Positions 1 through 7,868 of a stretch of DNA of 64,000 nucleotides are shown in pieces (the first letter of the stretch is position 1; each line of letters starts with the position of its first letter). This DNA is from Terriglobia bacterium (lineage in GTDB: Bacteria; Acidobacteriota; Terriglobia; JAJPHL01), in NCBI GenBank assembly GCA_021325275.1, contig JAJPHL010000041.1, positions 1 through 64,000 on the forward strand. Reading direction: 5' to 3'. The notes beneath the pieces are model-generated. The model had not been told where the DNA came from and did not search any database. It worked only from the letters and a program-made list of their open reading frames with translations. Position numbers and translations under genes: made by a program.

Positions 1-116
1 ACCAGCCGTGGTCCAGAATGAGGTCGGTTGGGATGGTGCGTCCACAGATTTTCGTCGAACGGGGAGCGCGGGCTTAACTGGTTGTCTCACGTTAGGGGTC
101 CACTTCAATACGTTGT

Positions 117-958
117 ATCAGGGCACGGCTTCAGCTTGGCTTCAGCCGTGCCAAGCGGCTAAAAGCCTGCATCGCAGGCGATACAATGTTAGCCCCAGGC
201 GTGAGCCTGGGGGAAGACGGACCAAAAGACCGAGCCTGCGAAGCGGGCGGCACAAACACCTTGCCATGCGCCAGCGCGTCCCAATTGGAGGAATCCCTTG
301 TCTTACACCCGACTCCTTTGCCACATCGTGTTTGCTACCAAGAATCGCGCGCCGCTGATTGACGACGCTTGGGCTGCCGATCTGTGCGCCTACCTCGCGG
401 GAGCGATCCGTGGCATCGGCGGTCATCCGCTGGAGATCAACGCTGTTCAGGACCACGTTCACATGCTCGTCGATGTAAAGGCGGTCATCGCCCTATCGGA
501 ATTCATGAGCAAGCTGAAAGCGAATTCCTCCGCGTGGGCTAAAGCGAAACGCAAAGGATTCTCGTGGCAGCCGAAGTACGGCGCGTTCAGCGTCAGCGAA
601 TCGCAGGTTGAGATCGTGCGAAAATACATTCGCAACCAGCAGCAGCACCATCGAAAGATGGCCTTCGACGACGAGTTCCGAAAGTTATTGCGCGCGCACG
701 GAATCGAATTCGAAGAAGAACACTTGTGGACCTAACGGCCACAATGGTGAAGCGTTTTGTGCCGCCCGCTCCGCGGGCTCATTGTTGCTGCTGGCGTTTC
801 CCCAGGCTGACGCCTGGGGCTAACGTTGTACCGCCTGCTGCGCAGGCTCGGGGACGGGATGTAACCGAACACTCGCCAACGTGGCACGAGAAATGTCCAA
901 ACTGCAGGGCACCGCTGAAGCCTGGCTGAAGCCGGCTGAAGCCGTGCCCTGATACAGA
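117..958. mobile_element. RAYT transposase locus with nested palindromic borders
   Basis: A transposase gene (298-735) sits inside two nested inverted repeats. The outer arms read TATCAGGGCACGGCTTCAGC near 117 and its complement ending in CCTGATA near 955. The inner arms are 163-260 and about 752-848 and share AGCCTGCGAAGCGGGCGGCA, the matching GTGCCGCCCGC, and an AGCCCCAGGCGT/ACGCCTGGGGCT hairpin. This is the usual layout of REP-associated tyrosine transposases, which act on REP-like palindromes beside their own gene. A deleted relative is at 45620-46052, and the outer palindrome recurs without a transposase at 61419-61668. Exact ends are uncertain. Confidence 0.75.
298..735 (+). CDS. REP-associated tyrosine transposase (IS200/Y1 family)
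   Basis: A 145-residue Y1-type HUH transposase, expected to nick and rejoin single-stranded palindromic DNA. The HUH metal site is His53-Val-His55 in QDHVHMLV, and the catalytic tyrosine is Tyr110 in IVRKYIRNQQQHH. The family signature WQPKYGAFSVS precedes it. The start is TTG at 298, chosen because GGAGG lies 7 nt upstream and the protein begins as family members do (MSYTRLLCHIVFATK). It is a lone gene enclosed by palindromes, which favours RAYT over a classical IS200. It appears intact. A truncated paralogue that lost the HUH half lies at 45746-45877. Confidence 0.88.
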   Translation: MSYTRLLCHIVFATKNRAPLIDDAWAADLCAYLAGAIRGIGGHPLEINAVQDHVHMLVDVKAVIALSEFMSKLKANSSAWAKAKRKGFSWQPKYGAFSVSESQVEIVRKYIRNQQQHHRKMAFDDEFRKLLRAHGIEFEEEHLWT

Positions 959-1070
959 AGAGATGCAAAGCGGGTGCGCAGGCGATTGGCTCACAGTTCC
1001 ACAAGGGATCGAATTCAAATTGAGCCACGACCGAGCCTCGGAACTCAGGCCTGGGACCTCGTTTCTGCTG

Positions 1071-1076
1071 TATAAT
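1071..1076 (+). promoter_or_regulatory. -10 box of the rpmH operon
   Basis: A perfect TATAAT lies 72 nt before rpmH, just outside the RAYT repeat. No good -35 hexamer is visible at 16-19 nt spacing. It predicts a leader of about 65 nt. The assignment is inferred from position. Confidence 0.45.
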
Positions 1077-1148
1077 CATTCTTTGCACTAGAGGTTGCGA
1101 TTCCCCTCCGCATCAATATTCGGAGTCATACGGAGCTAAAGACGATCT

Positions 1149-1304
1149 ATGCCCAAGAGGACTTTTCAGCCCAAGCGGCGCCATCGCGTGAAGACACACG
1201 GGTTTCGCACGCGTATGAAAACACAGGGCGGCCGCAAGGTACTTTCGCGACGCCGCGCGAGAGGTCGCAAACGCCTGACGGTAAAACCGGGCTACCGGGA
1301 TTAG
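1149..1304 (+). CDS. rpmH: 50S ribosomal protein L34
   Basis: A 51-residue, extremely basic protein starting [20 protein letters not shown], the near-invariant L34 sequence, and ending GYRD. It is a structural protein of the large ribosomal subunit. It opens the widely conserved rpmH-rnpA-yidD-yidC-jag-mnmE cluster. The frame of rnpA stays open back into this gene, so the two probably overlap or are translationally linked. It is too short for most ORF-length cut-offs, but identity is certain from sequence and context. Confidence 0.97.
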   Translation: MPKRTFQPKRRHRVKTHGFRTRMKTQGGRKVLSRRRARGRKRLTVKPGYRD

Positions 1305-1357
1305 CCATTTCCGCGGGTCCGCGAAGTTCCAAGTTCGCTTGGCCGAAAACGTCGCGC

Positions 1358-1672
1358 TTGTTGCATCGCGCGGACTTCGACCGCGTGTACTCCACCGGCC
1401 GCCGCGTGGGTTCGCCTTTGTTCACGGCATTTGTGTTGCCGAACAATTCGGGCGCATCGCGAGTGGGATTCACCACGCCGCGCGCGCTCGGCAAGAGTGT
1501 GGTGAGGAATCGCATCCGCCGCCGTTTGCGAGAGGTAGTGCGATTGCAGCAAGCGGATCTGGCGCCCGGCTGGGACGTGGTGCTCAATCCGCGGCGGAAC
1601 CTTTTGGACGCTCCGCGCGTACGGATCGAAGAGGAAGTGCGGCGATTGTTCGCGACGCTGGCGGCGCAGTAG
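1358..1672 (+). CDS. rnpA: Ribonuclease P protein component
   Basis: Protein subunit of RNase P, which supports the RNA subunit in maturing tRNA 5' ends. The RNR signature is present as [15 protein letters not shown] near residues 45-59, preceded by [13 protein letters not shown], the conserved N-terminal motif. The given start is TTG at 1358, which yields 104 residues and clips the usual N-terminal strand. The same frame is open upstream ([16 protein letters not shown]) and into rpmH, so the true start is probably earlier, perhaps inside rpmH as known for some bacteria. It is followed after 8 nt by yidD. Confidence 0.93.
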   Translation: MLHRADFDRVYSTGRRVGSPLFTAFVLPNNSGASRVGFTTPRALGKSVVRNRIRRRLREVVRLQQADLAPGWDVVLNPRRNLLDAPRVRIEEEVRRLFATLAAQ

Positions 1673-1680
1673 GAATCGCG

Positions 1681-1890
1681 ATGAAGCAAGTGGTCATCGG
1701 CGTTTTGCGCGGATACAAGCGTTGGATCTCGCCGCTCTTGCCGCCGGCCTGCCGTTTCACTCCCACGTGTTCGGAGTACGCGATGGAAGCGGTGGAAAAG
1801 CACGGTGTTTTCGGAGGAACGGCGCGCGCGGTGTGGCGTGTGTTGCGTTGTCATCCGTTGAGCCGCGGCGGATACGATCCTGTGAGGTGA
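1681..1890 (+). CDS. yidD: Membrane protein insertion efficiency factor YidD
   Basis: A 69-residue protein of the YidD (UPF0161) family, a small membrane-associated factor that helps insertion of inner membrane proteins. It starts at ATG 1681, although the frame is open much further upstream inside rnpA. The family motif [14 protein letters not shown] and the C-terminal [12 protein letters not shown] are both visible. It lies 8 nt after rnpA and 13 nt before yidC, the standard position for the gene, and should act together with YidC. Confidence 0.95.
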   Translation: MKQVVIGVLRGYKRWISPLLPPACRFTPTCSEYAMEAVEKHGVFGGTARAVWRVLRCHPLSRGGYDPVR

Positions 1891-1903
1891 GTTCTCTAGA
1901 ATA

Positions 1904-3634
1904 ATGTTCGACGACAAAGACCCGTCCGGTGAGTCACAGCGAAATATCCTCCTAGCCTTCGCGCTTTCCGCGTTGGTGCTAGTGCTTTTCGCTCCGAAAT
2001 CACAGCCCAAGAAGCCGCCCGTGCCTGGATCCTCGCAGACCGCGACGGCGCCGGCCGGCGCGAACAACGCTCCCGCCGGGAACACCGCCGCAACGGCCCC
2101 AGCGCCAGGAACGCCCGCCGAAACGAAGTCCGCGGAACCCGCTCCCGTGGCGATTCCCGCGGTCCAAGCAAATTCGGAAACCGAAACTTCCGTTTCGAGC
2201 GACCTCTTCGATATTCACTTCAGCAATCGCGGCGCCGTGGCGACCAGTTGGGTCCTGAAGGGATTCAAGGACGGCGACGACCGCCCGCTCGACGTCGTGA
2301 ATCCCGTGGCGGTGAATCAAGTGGGTTTTCCGCTCTTGTTGCGCACCGGCGACATCGCCACCGACGCTACGCTGAATAAAGCGCTGTACTCGGTGAAATC
2401 CACCGGCCCCGTCGCGCCGACGATCGTTACATTCGAATACAGCGACGGTACGCTTGCCGCGCGCAAGGAATTTCGCTTCGAAGCGGGCACGTATCTGGTG
2501 CGCATCACCACCGAAGTCATGCGCAACGGCCGTCCCATTCCGCACGACATCGTTTGGCGCGGCGGATTCGGCGATCGCACGATTGAGAAATACAACACCA
2601 CCGAGTTGGTCACGCTCGGCACCGGCGACAAACTCGACCACAAAGTCTTGAAGGACGTGAAGACCGACGAACAGCGCGAAGGCGGTCCTTATTCCTACGT
2701 CACCATCGAGGACAAGTTTTTCGCCGCCGTCTTCATGCCCAGCGGCGACGCGGGAATCACGTCGGTTCCGCAGGCCACCCTGTTCAAGAACAATTACGCG
2801 GCCAGCCCCGGCAACACGCTGGAACTTTTGGGTGTGGGCGTGGGCGGCGACGGCGTGAACGACATGCGCGCGTTCATCGGCCCCAAAGATTTGGAGTTGC
2901 TGCGCACGATTTCGCCCGAGCCCGGCGGCGACGAAAAGCTCAGGCACGGGCAGCAAGCGCCCTCGCTCGCGGGACTCGTCGATTACGGGTGGTACGGTTT
3001 CATCTCTGTGCCATTGTATCTCGCGTTGAAGTGGGTTTCCGCGCACATCGTCACGAACTACGGATGGGCCATCATCGTGCTCACGGTGATCATCAACTTT
3101 GCGCTCCTGCCGCTGAAAATGACCAGCATGAAGTCGTCGCAAAAGATGCAGAAGCTCGCGCCGCAGGTGAAAGCGATTCAGGACAAGGGCAAGAAGTACA
3201 AGATGAACGATCCGCGGAAGCAGGAGATCAACGAGGAAGTGATGGCGTTGTACAAGAAAGAAGGCGTGAATCCGCTGGGCGGCTGCCTGCCGCTGGCGAT
3301 TCAAATGCCGTTCTTCCTCGGCTTCTACCGCATGATCGCGCTGGCCATCGAGATGCGTCACGCGTCGTGGCTGTGGATTCGCGATCTCTCGGTGGCGGAA
3401 GCCGGATGGTTCCACCTGCTGCCGATCCTGATGATCGTGACGATGCTGCTGTTGCAGAAGATGACGCCGCAACCGGGCGGCGATCCCGCGCAGCAAAAAA
3501 TGATGATGATGATGCCGCTGATTTTCGGCGTTGGATTTTACAGCGTATCGAGCGGGCTGGTGCTATATTGGCTCACCGGCAATCTGGTGCAGATGGCTCA
3601 GCAGTGGTTCTTTAATCGAACTCTCACTACGTGA
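1904..3634 (+). CDS. yidC: Membrane protein insertase YidC
   Basis: A 576-residue insertase of the inner membrane (YidC/Oxa1 family). An N-terminal membrane anchor (about residues 15-31) is followed by a Pro/Ala-rich linker, then the large periplasmic beta-sandwich (about 75-350) typical of Gram-negative YidC. The C-terminal insertase core has hydrophobic segments and the KKYKMNDPRKQEINEEVM cytoplasmic loop, then GGCLPLAIQMPFFLGFYRM. The length fits the diderm type. It sits between yidD and jag in the conserved cluster. ATG 1904 has no close Shine-Dalgarno sequence, though GAGGTGAG lies about 20 nt upstream. Confidence 0.97.
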   Translation: MFDDKDPSGESQRNILLAFALSALVLVLFAPKSQPKKPPVPGSSQTATAPAGANNAPAGNTAATAPAPGTPAETKSAEPAPVAIPAVQANSETETSVSSDLFDIHFSNRGAVATSWVLKGFKDGDDRPLDVVNPVAVNQVGFPLLLRTGDIATDATLNKALYSVKSTGPVAPTIVTFEYSDGTLAARKEFRFEAGTYLVRITTEVMRNGRPIPHDIVWRGGFGDRTIEKYNTTELVTLGTGDKLDHKVLKDVKTDEQREGGPYSYVTIEDKFFAAVFMPSGDAGITSVPQATLFKNNYAASPGNTLELLGVGVGGDGVNDMRAFIGPKDLELLRTISPEPGGDEKLRHGQQAPSLAGLVDYGWYGFISVPLYLALKWVSAHIVTNYGWAIIVLTVIINFALLPLKMTSMKSSQKMQKLAPQVKAIQDKGKKYKMNDPRKQEINEEVMALYKKEGVNPLGGCLPLAIQMPFFLGFYRMIALAIEMRHASWLWIRDLSVAEAGWFHLLPILMIVTMLLLQKMTPQPGGDPAQQKMMMMMPLIFGVGFYSVSSGLVLYWLTGNLVQMAQQWFFNRTLTT

Positions 3635-3659
3635 CTTTTCTTGATCCGGGGGAGCGCCC

Positions 3660-4208
3660 ATGCGCAATCAGACGTTTGATGCCGAAACCATGAAACAGCA
3701 GTTGGAAGCATTCTTGCCGGGAGTGATCCAGCACGGCGGATTTCAATTGAAGTTTGAAGTGCAGAACACCGCCGGACAACTCGATCGCGACTACGAGAAT
3801 CCCGACTTGGTGGTGGACTTCAGCGGTCCCGACATGAACATGCTGCTGGAGAACAAGGCGGAACTTTTGCGGGCCCTCGAGCAGATCGCGCTGGAAGCCA
3901 TCGGACTCGATCACGAATCGCAGGACAAGATTCTCTTCGATTGCCAAGAACACCGCATGATGCGCTTCGCCGAGTTGGGACTGGCCGCGCAGGCCGCCGC
4001 CGAGCGTGTCACGCGCACGGGAGTTCCGTTTCGTTTCGGCAGCATGAGCGGGCGCGAACGCCGCGTGATCCACATGGCGTTGCGCGGAAACAACGATGTC
4101 CACACCGAGAGCGAAGGGTTTGGGTTGAATCGCCAGGTCGTGGTTTCGCAAAAGGGCAAAGGCGGGAAAGGCCCGCGTCGTCCGGGTGGTCCCGGCCGCG
4201 GCCGCTAG
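3660..4208 (+). CDS. jag: Jag/KhpB-like R3H domain RNA-binding protein
   Basis: A 182-residue cytoplasmic protein with an internal KH-like region (about 60-100) and a C-terminal R3H domain whose defining Arg-x3-His occurs in RERRVIHMAL. A basic Gly/Pro/Arg tail follows (KGKGGKGPRRPGGPGRGR). Proteins of this family bind single-stranded nucleic acid; KhpB in Gram-positive bacteria acts with KhpA in post-transcriptional control. The Jag N-terminal domain is not evident, so this is the short form. A clear GGGGGAG lies upstream of ATG 3660. Its place between yidC and mnmE supports the call. Confidence 0.9.
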   Translation: MRNQTFDAETMKQQLEAFLPGVIQHGGFQLKFEVQNTAGQLDRDYENPDLVVDFSGPDMNMLLENKAELLRALEQIALEAIGLDHESQDKILFDCQEHRMMRFAELGLAAQAAAERVTRTGVPFRFGSMSGRERRVIHMALRGNNDVHTESEGFGLNRQVVVSQKGKGGKGPRRPGGPGRGR

Positions 4209-4237
4209 TTTTTCGCCGCGCCGCGCGCGCGTGAAAA

Positions 4238-5560
4238 ATGCTCTCCGACGATACGATTGTCGCGCTCTCCACGCCGCCCGGCCGCGGCGCGATCTCCACC
4301 ATCCGCTTCAGTGGTCCCGAAAGTTTGAAAATCGCGCGGCGATTGGTGCGTCTGCCTGACGCGCCGCAGGCGCGGCGGGCGACCCTCGGCGAGTTCTGCG
4401 ACGCCGACGGCGAAGCCGCCGACGAAGTTCTGCTCACTTGGTTTCCCGCACCCAATTCCTACTCCGGCGAAGAAGTGGTCGAGGTGAGTTGCCACGGCGC
4501 ACCGGTGGTCGTCGATTATTTCTTGCGGTGTGCGCTCGTGCAGGGCGCGCGGCTGGCCGAGCCGGGCGAGTTCACACTTCGAGCGTTTACGCATGGACGC
4601 ATGAACCTGGCGCAAGCGGAAGCGGTGCGCGATTTGGTGGAAGCGCAAACGCTGTACCAAGCGAAAGTAGCCGTGCAGCAGATGGAAGGCGCGCTCTCCC
4701 GCCGCATGGCTCCGCTGAAGCAGGAACTGGTCGACTTGATTGCGCTGCTCGAAGCGGGCATCGACTTTGCCGAGGACGACGTGAGCGTCGCGCCGCCCGA
4801 GGAAATCACGCGGCGGATTGAAGCACTGCGTGCGCCGCTCGAAGAATGGCTGGCGTCGTTCCGTTTCGGCCGCGTGGTGCGCGAAGGATTGACCATGGCG
4901 ATTGTCGGGCGACCCAACGTCGGCAAATCGTCGCTGTTCAACCGATTGCTGGAACGCGAGCGGGCGATTGTCACGGCATCGGCGGGAACCACGCGCGATC
5001 TGGTGAGCGAAACGCTCAACCTGGAGGGCATTCCGGTGCGTTTGGTCGACACGGCGGGGATTCGCGAAACCAGCGACGAGGCGGAGAGCATCGGCGTGCG
5101 GCGATCCTTTGAGGCGTCGGCGGAGGCGGACGTGACGCTGTTGGTGCTCGACGCGGTTTCAGGCGTCGGCGAAGAGGATCGGGTGTTGATGTCGCGATTT
5201 CCATCCGCGGTGTTGGTGATGAACAAAATCGACACCGGGAAAAACGCATTTGACGGCGCTCAGCGCTGTTCCGCGCTTACGGGCGACGGAATTTCCGCGC
5301 TCCGCCGCGCGCTGGTGGCGCGATTGTCGGAAGGCGCCGCGGAGCCGGGCTTTCTCACCAACGTTCGTCACGAGCGCTTGATCCGTGAAGGAGTCGAGGC
5401 GCTGGAGCGCGCTGCCGATGCCACGCGCGGCGGACTGCCGCACGAAATGATCCTGCTCGATTTGTACAACGTTCTGCGGCCGTTGGGCGCGATCACCGGA
5501 GAAACGACGGTGGAGGATATTCTGAACAGGATTTTTTCTACCTTCTGTATCGGGAAGTAA
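4238..5560 (+). CDS. mnmE: tRNA modification GTPase MnmE
   Basis: A 440-residue GTPase that, with MnmG, installs the carboxymethylaminomethyl group on U34 of certain tRNAs. An N-terminal tetrahydrofolate-binding domain (about 1-115) leads into a helical domain with an embedded G domain. Visible are G1 GRPNVGKSS, the AGTTRD loop, G3 DTAGIRET, G4 NKID and the C-terminal FCIGK with its catalytic-region cysteine. The stop codon TAA is the first three bases of a palindromic repeat shared with 41262 and 50411. It closes the rpmH-to-mnmE cluster and faces ychF. Confidence 0.97.
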   Translation: MLSDDTIVALSTPPGRGAISTIRFSGPESLKIARRLVRLPDAPQARRATLGEFCDADGEAADEVLLTWFPAPNSYSGEEVVEVSCHGAPVVVDYFLRCALVQGARLAEPGEFTLRAFTHGRMNLAQAEAVRDLVEAQTLYQAKVAVQQMEGALSRRMAPLKQELVDLIALLEAGIDFAEDDVSVAPPEEITRRIEALRAPLEEWLASFRFGRVVREGLTMAIVGRPNVGKSSLFNRLLERERAIVTASAGTTRDLVSETLNLEGIPVRLVDTAGIRETSDEAESIGVRRSFEASAEADVTLLVLDAVSGVGEEDRVLMSRFPSAVLVMNKIDTGKNAFDGAQRCSALTGDGISALRRALVARLSEGAAEPGFLTNVRHERLIREGVEALERAADATRGGLPHEMILLDLYNVLRPLGAITGETTVEDILNRIFSTFCIGK

Positions 5561-5650
5561 TTTGGAGTGCGGCGACTTGTCGCCGCTTTCTCTTGGCGTT
5601 GGCGTAAAGCCAAAGGACGAAAGCGGCGGCAAGTCGCCGCGCTCCAAAGC
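5558..5650. repeat. Stop-codon palindrome, copy 1
   Basis: An inverted repeat that starts at the mnmE stop codon (TAATTTGGAGTGCGGCGACT) and ends in GTCGCCGCGCTCCAAAG, beside the ychF stop. It fills the whole gap between two convergent genes, so it could act as a bidirectional terminator. Related copies are at 41262-41398 and 50411-50450. Confidence 0.85.
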
Positions 5651-6699
5651 TACGCTCCATGCCGAATATGCACGATATCGCCGTCCTTGATGCGCGCTTC
5701 CTTGCCTTCCAACCGTAAAACGCCGGCGTCGCGGCACGCCGCAAAACCGCCGAGACGCAGCAAATCGTCGCAACTCACAACTTCGGCGCGGATGAAATGC
5801 TTCGCCAGGTCGGAGTGAATCGTTCCGGCGGCGTCGACTGTGGTGGCATTCTTCGAAACGGTCCAGGCGCGCACTTCGTCTTCGCCGACCGTGAAAAATG
5901 AAATCAATCCCATCAGCGAATACGTCGCGCGCACCAGGCGCTGCAATCCGGAATCCTTCAGACCATAGCTCTCCATGAAGACGGCGGCTTCTTCGGCGGG
6001 CAACTCGGCGATGTCCGACTCGATGCTGGCGCAGATCGCCATCACGCCCGTGCCCGCGCGTCCTTGGAGCAAATCCTGATACTCCGTTTCGATCGCGGCC
6101 ATTTGTCCGGCGCGCGATTCCGGGACATTCAGCACGAACAGCATCGGTTTCTCGGAAAGGAACATGAAGCCGCGAATGCGTTTCTTCTCGTTGGCGTCGA
6201 GTTCCAATTCGCGCAGCGGCTTCCCGGCTTCGAGCACGGCGGTGGCTTTCTTCAAAACGTCATGCTCGTGCTGAAGTTCGGCCGTTTTCGCTTTCTTCAG
6301 GTCGCGCTCCAATCGCTCCATGCGCTTTTCGATCTGCGCCATGTCGCTCAAGAGCAGTTCTTCTTCCAGGCTCTGAATGTCTCGCCGGGCGTCCGCATCA
6401 TCGCCAAAGAGGCGCACCACGTGCGCCAATGCGTCGACCTCGCGTAATCCCGCGAGATACGCCGCATCGCGCAGCGTTTCTTTGGTGACCGCCGGAACGT
6501 CGAGATATTCGATCGTCGCGTAGGCGTGTTTCTTTGGTTGAAACATCTCGATGCACTGGTCGACGCGCGGGTCGGGCACGCGCGCCACTCCGAGATGCGT
6601 TTCAAGTCCGCCGAATCCCACGGTTGAATGGGATTGCGTAAGCATTTTGAAAAGGGAAGTCTTGCCGGTCTGCTGAAGTCCTACGATTCCTGTGCGCAC
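5650..6699 (-). CDS. ychF: YchF/Obg-family P-loop NTPase
   Basis: A 349-residue TRAFAC-class NTPase of the YchF/OLA1 type, usually ATP-preferring and ribosome-associated. The P-loop is GLQQTGKTS, a divergent form of the common GLPNVGKS. The G4-like motif is NVPE, as in YchF, instead of NKxD. A coiled-coil insertion (about 125-170) and a C-terminal TGS-like region follow, ending KDGDIVHIRHG. The start is GTG 6699, supported by TACAAT exactly 6 nt upstream and the absence of a Shine-Dalgarno sequence. It lies 23 nt downstream of the ribD stop but seems to have its own promoter. Confidence 0.88.
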   Translation of the reverse strand: MRTGIVGLQQTGKTSLFKMLTQSHSTVGFGGLETHLGVARVPDPRVDQCIEMFQPKKHAYATIEYLDVPAVTKETLRDAAYLAGLREVDALAHVVRLFGDDADARRDIQSLEEELLLSDMAQIEKRMERLERDLKKAKTAELQHEHDVLKKATAVLEAGKPLRELELDANEKKRIRGFMFLSEKPMLFVLNVPESRAGQMAAIETEYQDLLQGRAGTGVMAICASIESDIAELPAEEAAVFMESYGLKDSGLQRLVRATYSLMGLISFFTVGEDEVRAWTVSKNATTVDAAGTIHSDLAKHFIRAEVVSCDDLLRLGGFAACRDAGVLRLEGKEARIKDGDIVHIRHGA

Positions 6700-6705
6700 T
6701 GACTA

Positions 6706-6711
6706 ATTGTA
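6706..6711 (-). promoter_or_regulatory. -10 box of a predicted leaderless ychF transcript
   Basis: TACAAT on the minus strand, 6 nt before GTG 6699, with no Shine-Dalgarno sequence. Transcription would start at or next to the first base of the start codon. Confidence 0.55.
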
Positions 6712-6722
6712 TCGTGCTTCTC

Positions 6723-7775
6723 TCACAGTCGTGCCGTTATGAGCCAGCCGTCGCCGGCGCGTTCCGCGTGAGCGTCGCGCAAACGCAACGCTTCGCTGAG
6801 CTTGCCCGCGCCGCGGCCACCGACGGCCGAACGCGCTGCTTGCGCGCCGATGATCATGGGAGAGATGAACCAATAGATGCGGTCGGCGAGTCGCGCGTCG
6901 ATGAACGCGCCGAGCACTTCGCTGCCGCCTTCCACCAAAATGCTGATGATTCCCTCGCTCGCCAGTTTCTTCAGCAGCCGGCGCAGAGGCACGCGCTTGC
7001 CGGGAAAAGTCCAGACACGCGCGCCGAGCACCGATTTACCGGTTCGCTTCGTAGTGGCGATAATGCATTTTCCCGAGCGCACGACTTGCGAATCGACGGG
7101 CGTGCGTAAGCGAGAGTCGAGGACGATGCGCCAGTTTTCCGGCACGCCAGGCGTACGTGGTCCCAGGTGCGGATCGTCTTTCAAGATCGTGTTGATGCCC
7201 GCAAGAATCGCCTGATGTTGCACCCGAAGCTTCAACCCTTCGCGCCGCGCGGTTTCATCGGTGATCCATTTAGATTCACCGAGCCGCGTGGTGGTTTTTC
7301 CATCGAGACTCGCTCCGGCTTTGATCGAGACGAACGGAAGTCCCGTGCGGCGATATTTCAAATACACTTCGTTCGTAATTTCCGCTTCCGCGGCGCAAAC
7401 GCCCGAGGTCACCTTGATGCCGGCACGCCGCAGGATTTTCGCGCCGCGTCCCGACACCTCGGGATTGGGATCGGGAATCGCGTAAACAACCTCGCGGATT
7501 CCCGCGGCGATGATCGCGTCGGTGCAGGGAGGTGTGCGGCCGAAGTGGCAGCACGGTTCAAGCGTCACATACATCGTCGCGCCGCGCGCGCGTTTTCCGG
7601 CGCGCTTCAGGGCCATGACTTCGGCGTGATCCGTGCCGGGACCGCGATGATATCCGCGGCCGACAACGCGCGAGTTTTTCACGATCACGCAGCCGACCCA
7701 AGGATTCGGGTACGGCGGCACGCGCGGACGTCGCGCGAGAACCAGCGCCTCGCGCATGAAGAGAAGATCGGACAT
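6723..7775 (-). CDS. ribD: Bifunctional riboflavin deaminase/reductase RibD
   Basis: A 350-residue enzyme performing the second and third steps of riboflavin synthesis: deamination of the GTP-derived pyrimidine, then NADPH-dependent reduction of its ribosyl chain. The N-terminal zinc deaminase shows HAEVMAL and PCCHFGRTPPC. The C-terminal reductase shows VSIKAGASLDGKTTTR and LVEGGSEVLGAF. ATG 7775 is preferred, because the longer frame to 7829 reads into a repeat and adds residues foreign to the family. It is the last gene of the rib operon, separated from ribBA by a hairpin. Confidence 0.95.
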   Translation of the reverse strand: MSDLLFMREALVLARRPRVPPYPNPWVGCVIVKNSRVVGRGYHRGPGTDHAEVMALKRAGKRARGATMYVTLEPCCHFGRTPPCTDAIIAAGIREVVYAIPDPNPEVSGRGAKILRRAGIKVTSGVCAAEAEITNEVYLKYRRTGLPFVSIKAGASLDGKTTTRLGESKWITDETARREGLKLRVQHQAILAGINTILKDDPHLGPRTPGVPENWRIVLDSRLRTPVDSQVVRSGKCIIATTKRTGKSVLGARVWTFPGKRVPLRRLLKKLASEGIISILVEGGSEVLGAFIDARLADRIYWFISPMIIGAQAARSAVGGRGAGKLSEALRLRDAHAERAGDGWLITARL

Positions 7776-7781
7776 CGGAAT

Positions 7782-7858
7782 TAACCGCAGATGAACGCAG
7801 ATAAACGCAGATAAGAACGGATACCCCATCTGCGTTTATCTGCGTTCATCGGCGGTTG
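7782..7858. repeat. Hairpin of iterated AACGCAGAT words
   Basis: The arm AACCGCAGATGAACGCAGAT continues with another AACGCAGAT, and the mirrored arm ends in CTGCGTTCATCGGCGGTT. The stem is about 30 bp with a 14-nt loop. It lies between ribBA and ribD and may tune expression within the operon. Confidence 0.85.
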
Positions 7859-7868
7859 CATTTCCTTC

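Noticed and set aside
1-1148. Replication origin upstream of rpmH
   Set aside because: The cluster often lies near dnaA, but no run of TTATCCACA-type boxes, no A/T-rich unwinding region and no dnaA are visible; the space is RAYT repeat.
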